A stretch of DNA of 33,615 nt, from positions 1 to 33,615 of the forward strand of contig JAAMXY010003068.1 of NCBI GenBank assembly GCA_019677205.1, given 5' to 3'. Below, piece after piece: positions 29,659-33,615 of the stretch; within the stretch, counting starts at the first letter, position 1; each line of letters starts with the position of its first letter. This DNA is from Pinguiococcus pyrenoidosus (lineage: Eukaryota; Sar; Pinguiophyceae; Pinguiochrysidales; Pinguiochrysidaceae). The translations under genes were made by a program, and so were the position numbers. The notes under the pieces are model-generated. The model was given only the letters and a program-made list of their open reading frames with translations. It did no database searches and had not been told where the DNA came from.

Positions 29659-30245
29659 CTACTGCAGCCCCAGGAGCTCCATGTCGAAGTACAGCGTCGC
29701 GTCCGGCGGAATCACGCCGCCAGCTCCACGCTTCCCATAGCCGAGGTTCGGCGGGATGACCACCATACGACGCTCGCCGACCTTCATGGTCACCAGCATC
29801 TCGTCCCAGCCCGCAATCACCCGGCCGGCGCCGGCGGGGATGACCAGCGGGCGTCCGCGGTCCCTCGACGAGTCAAACTTGCGGCCCTCGTCGCCAAAGC
29901 CGTCGAGCCACCCCGTGTAGTGCACACGGACGCTCTGGCCGGGGCTGGGCACGGCGCCAGTGCCTTCCTTGACCACCTCATACTTGAGGCCGGATTCAGT
30001 CGTCACTGTTTCGCCGGCATAAGCGGCCTTCGCGGCGACTGTCAAAAGGGGCGCGGCCACGAGAGCCTGCAGGTCACTTACTCAGTCATCGTACAAACGA
30101 AGCCAGAGCGTCAAGGGAGCCGTACCTGGCTCCACTTGCCCAACAGAGCTCTCCTCGAGCCCATGGATCCGGACATGACGGGACTGATGCGCATGAACGC
30201 GGCCACCAGCGGCGCGCACATGGCGAGCACGACGACGCTGCGCAT
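29659..30245 (-). CDS. FKBP-type peptidyl-prolyl isomerase, predicted thylakoid lumen, two exons
   Basis: Exons 30245-30126 and 30066-29659 join in phase 0 to 175 residues. The FKBP domain is well conserved: VRVHYTGWLDG, KFDSSRDRG, VIPAGAGRVIAGWDEML, GERRMVVIPPNLGYG and PPDATLYFDMELLGL, covering the FK506/prolyl pocket, so isomerase activity is likely. The N-terminus has three parts. The first, MRSVVVLAMCAPLVAAF, is a signal peptide with an Ala|Phe junction, the hallmark of import into red-derived secondary plastids. The second is a Ser/Met-rich transit-like segment. The third, SRRALLGKWSQ with a hydrophobic stretch ending AYA|GE, is a twin-arginine lumen signal. The intron lies exactly between the twin-arginine and hydrophobic parts. 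Lumenal FKBPs assist folding of photosynthetic complexes. It is divergent from the coiled-coil gene. Confidence 0.93.
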
Positions 30246-30686
30246 TTTAGATGGCACTTGCGCAAGACTACCGGAAAAGCAAAGGACCGAAGTGTAACGC
30301 TCGTGTGGCGCCGCAGCTTCAAGAAGGCTTCTGCGCCAAAGATCCAACGCACAACAGCGGTGGCACAAGCGGTCCAATCATACAGCAGTGCAACTTCTAA
30401 ACGTTTCGCGCTAGGGGAGATGCTTCCAATGAAGCTTCTACAATGCAGATTTTGGCGCCTACGAACCAATGAAAGCCTACTTCCATTTCGAATGGTAACC
30501 GCCGCCTGCTCGGAATGTTCCGACAACGTACGCTGCGAATTCTCGTGGCGTCGCTTGGGTGCAGCGCATGGAGCGCCGCTTTTGAGGTTGATGTGGGGCT
30601 CAATTGAGGAAGTGCATGGTGAGCGAAGCCGTCAAGCTGCCAAACTTTGTGCTGAAGACCCACGTGCTTGAAGTCGGGGGCCCGTT
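30246..30686. promoter_or_regulatory. Divergent intergenic region (FKBP / coiled-coil orphan)
   Basis: About 440 bp between two start codons pointing apart, presumably containing both promoters. CCAAT-like words occur (ggtccaatcat near 30373, accaatgaaag near 30466), but I claim no function for them. No gene, repeat or RNA seen. Confidence 0.35.
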
Positions 30687-32319
30687 ATGAGCCACACCGA
30701 TGAAGAAGCCCATCGAGCCTACCGCAAGGACCCAGCCTTCGTCCGCCTGGCTCGCGCGCTGCAGCGCACTGGCGGCTACCCAAGGCGGCCGGACCTTGTG
30801 AAGCGCTACCTCGACAGCGGCGAGCTGCCGTCCGGATCCAAGTCCCCCCACTCCCGTGCTGGTGGAACCGCTTCGGCGAGCCTCATCAAGAAACTTCTCC
30901 AAGGGAATCCTGGCGAGCGAGAAAGCGGGCGGCGGTGCAGTGCCACCGAAACTGGCGCATCACCGGGCTCAAGGAGACCCGTGGGGACGCCCACGTGGAA
31001 GGAGAAGGCAGCATGGGCACAGACGGCCCCGCCACGCTTGGAGACTGTGGATAGCGCGGGGAGCGACATGTCGGACGTCTTTGCAAAGCTGCATGAGAAA
31101 TTGGAGCTGCAGGAGAGGGCGTGTCGATCGCTCGTGGCTGAGAATGCTCGTCTGAGACAATACTGCGACGTGGATTTGGACGGATCGCTCAGCCTCTCCT
31201 CGTACGAAGAGAAAATCACCAAGCTTCGTGATCAGATTGTGCGCGAATCTCGGGAAAAGGAGGAGCTTCTGGAGGCTCTTCGGATTTCCTCAGAACGGGT
31301 TGAGGCACTGCAAGAGGAGCTCAGCGTGTCCGGACCATCCGGACCATCCGCGGAGGCTTCCAAAGCAGGGGAAGCGTCCTCTGTCAACCGGACGGTCCTT
31401 GGCCTCATCAAGGCGGCCGACGCCTCGGTAGAGGACATCGTTGCGCTGAAAGACGATCCTGCCGTCCAACGACTGCTGCTTCGCTTCGATCGTCTGCTCC
31501 GATACAAAGAGGCTGCCTTGGAAGAGGCGCACAAGCAAAACCTGGTGTGTTCCCGACCCATCGCTCCGTCGGAAAGCTGCGAGAGCAGCCGGAAGCTTCG
31601 AGCAGCGCGGACTCGAATGACCCATTGCTTTCTTAGGAGCTGGCGGAGGAGGTTGTACGCGAAGAAAGAGAGAAGAACGAGATGAGGAGCCAGGTTGGAA
31701 TTTGACCTCGATTCGTTCTACATGTGGATGTGTGTTGTGGGGGAAGGCGGAGCCTCCGTAACCTCCGTCGCATCTTCAGGCCGCGACTGATCGTGCGGAG
31801 AATCGGCGAAACCTGAAGAAAGCCGCCGCTCTCGAGAGAAAGCTAGGGCATGTGCTTGCAGAGGTTGCTGTGAAATCGAAGGAAATAGATAGACTACGAG
31901 AGAGGTATGGGCTCCGGATGGCACCCGCTTGTCTGGCTCAGCGCAGCATTGTGAGATGACCGGCTCTGCTGATTCTCTCTCCATGATCAACGTTTCTTAG
32001 GTTGCGAAACGTCCGAGCGCACAATAAGCAGCTTGAGCAGAAGTGCGCGGCCCTCAAGAGCGCATCGGATATGAAAGTGCGAAGAATAGAGAGGACCACT
32101 GCGGGGGCAGCCCGGGAGGTTGAGAGCATCATCCGGGACGTGTCCAAGAGGATCTGCATCTCGGAATCCCGGCGAGACGAGATCGCAGAAGAGCTTGGGC
32201 GCGCTCACGCAAGGGCGGAAAAGGCCGAGTGGGAGATCGCAAAGCTACGCGAAGAGCTGCTGGCGGAGAAGCAAGAGAGGAACGTCTTGCGGACTGAGCT
32301 GCAAGCGTTGTGCCGATAG
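30687..32319 (+). CDS. Coiled-coil protein of unknown function, four exons
   Basis: Exons 30687-31544, 31637-31693, 31780-31904 and 32001-32319 join in frame to 452 residues. The N-terminal 50 or so residues look like a small conserved module (YRKDPAFVRLARALQRTGG, RPDLVKRYLDSGELP). A Ser/Gly-rich linker follows. From about residue 130 to the end the sequence is almost all heptad-like coiled coil (for example LHEKLELQERACRSLVAENA, REEREKNEM, EIDRLRERLRN and ELGRAHARAEKAEWEIAKL). A short segment near 245-280 (LGLIKAADASVEDIVALKDD) breaks the coil. Such proteins often serve centrosomal, basal-body, motor-adaptor or tethering roles, but nothing here decides among them and no family is recognised. 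Each exon junction restores a continuous heptad pattern, which supports the model. The ATG at 30687 is the first in frame. Confidence 0.78.
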
Positions 32320-32451
32320 AGACCTGGGGCTTTTGCACCTTTCCGTGACAGCTTTCAGTTGATTCCGCGATGTGAAGGACGCTTCTGCAACATGGAGGAA
32401 ACCCTGAAGACTACAAGGAAGTGGCGCCATTCGTCTCAAGATCGCCTGTGA
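32320..32451. other. Short convergent 3' spacer
   Basis: Only 132 bp lie between the stop of the coiled-coil gene and the stop of the RING gene, so the two 3' untranslated regions probably abut or overlap. No gene seen. Confidence 0.5.
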
Positions 32452-33447
32452 CTAGTTGAACATGGTGAAATCATCAACAGCTGCTTCAACAGGGCCCTCT
32501 GCCCCCTCTGAGATATTCTTTCTACACATGGGGCACGTCGCCCGCTGTCTCAACCACTGTACGATGCAATCCTCGTGGAAGTCATGCCCGCATGGGAGGC
32601 AGAGCATCCGATCACCCTCCTGGAACGCCGAGATGCAAACGGGGCACCGCTTCTCGCCGTCTTCCACGATGAAGCAACCCCTGACCTTGCCTTGCTCGCC
32701 CTGACCGCGCAGTAGCTCTGTGAGGCTTGCGCCTGCCTCCCGGTTGACCATGACGATTGGGATCTCCACGTCCGGCTCGTTCCGCTGCCTCTGCTCCGCC
32801 TCCTTGCTGTTTCGCATGGTGTACGGCCACACGTCCGTCGTGTTGCACACAATACATGCAGCAGCTCCTCGCCTCATTGCTGCTCGCGCCTTCTCGATGA
32901 AGGTCGTCCCTCCCCTCTTAACTACCAAGAACGTTCCATCAACCTCCTCGTCCATCTCGCCCGCGAGAGTCAGCTCCCCAGCGGCGGCGCTCGCCGGCTT
33001 CGGCCCGAAGGCCGCCGGCAGTGCCTCCAAGTCTTGCTCTGCAAGCGCACCGCAACTGACCCGCAGCCGCACCTTGGAGACCGCCCTCGAGTGCTCCCCG
33101 AACACCTGTCGATTGAGTCTGGCCAGCTGCGCTCCCGAAGCTCCTCGAGATTCCGTCCTTTGCAGTGCGTCGGCGAGATCGCCCGCTCCCAGCAGCTCCA
33201 CGATTCGCGTGAAATGCTCGGACATGCCCGGCACCCTTACGAAGAGGTCCTCCAAGAACGCACGCTCCGTCGCCGAGGCGTTTGGGGGCCCCGGTCGCAG
33301 GTCCGCGGCCTCGTCCGCTGCCTCGCGGCCAGTGGATTGCGCCACAGGCGCCCCAAGCGCCTCAGACGCCACCAGCGCGCTCCCACAGATCGAGCAGCTG
33401 CCTGGCGCGCTCGCGGCCTCACAGCACAGGTCACATCGATACGACAT
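32452..33447 (-). CDS. PA-domain RING-H2 E3 ubiquitin ligase-like protein, single exon
   Basis: From the Met at 33447 the frame gives 331 residues; a further in-frame Met lies at 33507. I prefer 33447 because the extra 20 residues are compositionally odd and the later start places MSYRCDLCCE at the beginning. This N-terminus has two CxxC pairs (CDLC and CSIC), a probable small zinc-binding motif. A PA-type domain follows (GTFLVVKRGGTTFIEKA, GAAACIVCNTTDVWPY, EIPIVMVNREAGASLTELL). The C-terminal RING-H2 finger is complete (CPVCISAF, LPCGHDFHEDCIVQWL, CPMC), so ubiquitin-ligase activity is expected. Canonical PA-RING ligases have a signal peptide before PA and a transmembrane helix between PA and RING. 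Neither is visible here, so this version looks soluble. It converges with the coiled-coil gene. Confidence 0.85.
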   Translation of the reverse strand: MSYRCDLCCEAASAPGSCSICGSALVASEALGAPVAQSTGREAADEAADLRPGPPNASATERAFLEDLFVRVPGMSEHFTRIVELLGAGDLADALQRTESRGASGAQLARLNRQVFGEHSRAVSKVRLRVSCGALAEQDLEALPAAFGPKPASAAAGELTLAGEMDEEVDGTFLVVKRGGTTFIEKARAAMRRGAAACIVCNTTDVWPYTMRNSKEAEQRQRNEPDVEIPIVMVNREAGASLTELLRGQGEQGKVRGCFIVEDGEKRCPVCISAFQEGDRMLCLPCGHDFHEDCIVQWLRQRATCPMCRKNISEGAEGPVEAAVDDFTMFN

Positions 33448-33615
33448 CGTGAGACCGCGGGGATTCTGGCGCATTTTCCCCCCTTTTTCCATTTTCCATC
33501 TTTCCATCGACGAACGATGGAATCAAGACCAAGCATGGTAGGCTACAGTAGTATTGCCGCTAGATGTAGAAGCGTTACTGCTGATACAGCTGAAGGCATC
33601 TCCGACCACTTTGCC
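33448..33615. other. Upstream region of the RING gene to the window edge
   Basis: About 170 bp that should hold the RING gene leader and promoter. It includes the in-frame ATG at 33507, which could extend the protein by 20 residues. No other feature is seen. Confidence 0.3.

Overview
This window is nuclear DNA from a gene-dense, fairly GC-rich eukaryote, most likely a unicellular photosynthetic alga. The genes carry many short spliceosomal introns. I could place 31, nearly all 58-103 bp, all GT-AG except one GC-AG. The best lineage clue is the FKBP gene near 30 kb. Its N-terminus looks like an ER signal with an Ala|Phe cleavage site, then a plastid transit region, then a twin-arginine lumen signal. 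That is the import route of secondary, red-derived plastids (stramenopiles, cryptophytes and relatives). I cannot name the species. Allantoicase, mitoribosomal mL46 and pelota confirm a eukaryotic nuclear genome.

Layout: a partial acidic protein (-, runs off the left edge); allantoicase (+, six exons, C-terminal SRL); PPEF-type EF-hand phosphatase (-, eight exons, N-terminal MGC); a small Cys-rich secreted orphan (+, four exons); a 1.2 kb gene-poor stretch with two tandem repeat arrays; a seven-helix rhomboid protease (+, one exon); a possible Trp-rich microprotein (-) beside an AT-rich island; a CAMK-like kinase (+); mitoribosomal mL46 (-); a very large SET-domain protein (+); a lipid-anchored beta-propeller (-); pelota (+); a giant WW/coiled-coil/pseudokinase protein (-); lumenal FKBP (-); a coiled-coil orphan (+); and a PA/RING-H2 ubiquitin ligase (-). 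Neighbours mostly alternate strand, so most gaps are shared divergent promoters or short convergent 3' ends. The tightest gap is 28 bp, between the stop codons of pelota and the pseudokinase.

The most unusual gene is the SET protein (14218-19502). It joins an AWS-SET-postSET module of the SETD2/ASH1 (H3K36) type, a Tudor-like segment, a cyclin fold and a degenerate CDK-like C-lobe in one polypeptide of about 1720 residues. In other eukaryotes the H3K36 methyltransferase and the cyclin-CDK pairs that phosphorylate RNA polymerase II are separate proteins linked through the polymerase tail. Here an equivalent set may be fused, with a kinase half that has lost its catalytic Asp and DFG. A second, unrelated pseudokinase (HRN instead of HRD) lies about 5 kb downstream.

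Exon coordinates were inferred by eye from reading frame, splice consensus and family conservation. Every multi-exon model reported closes in frame.
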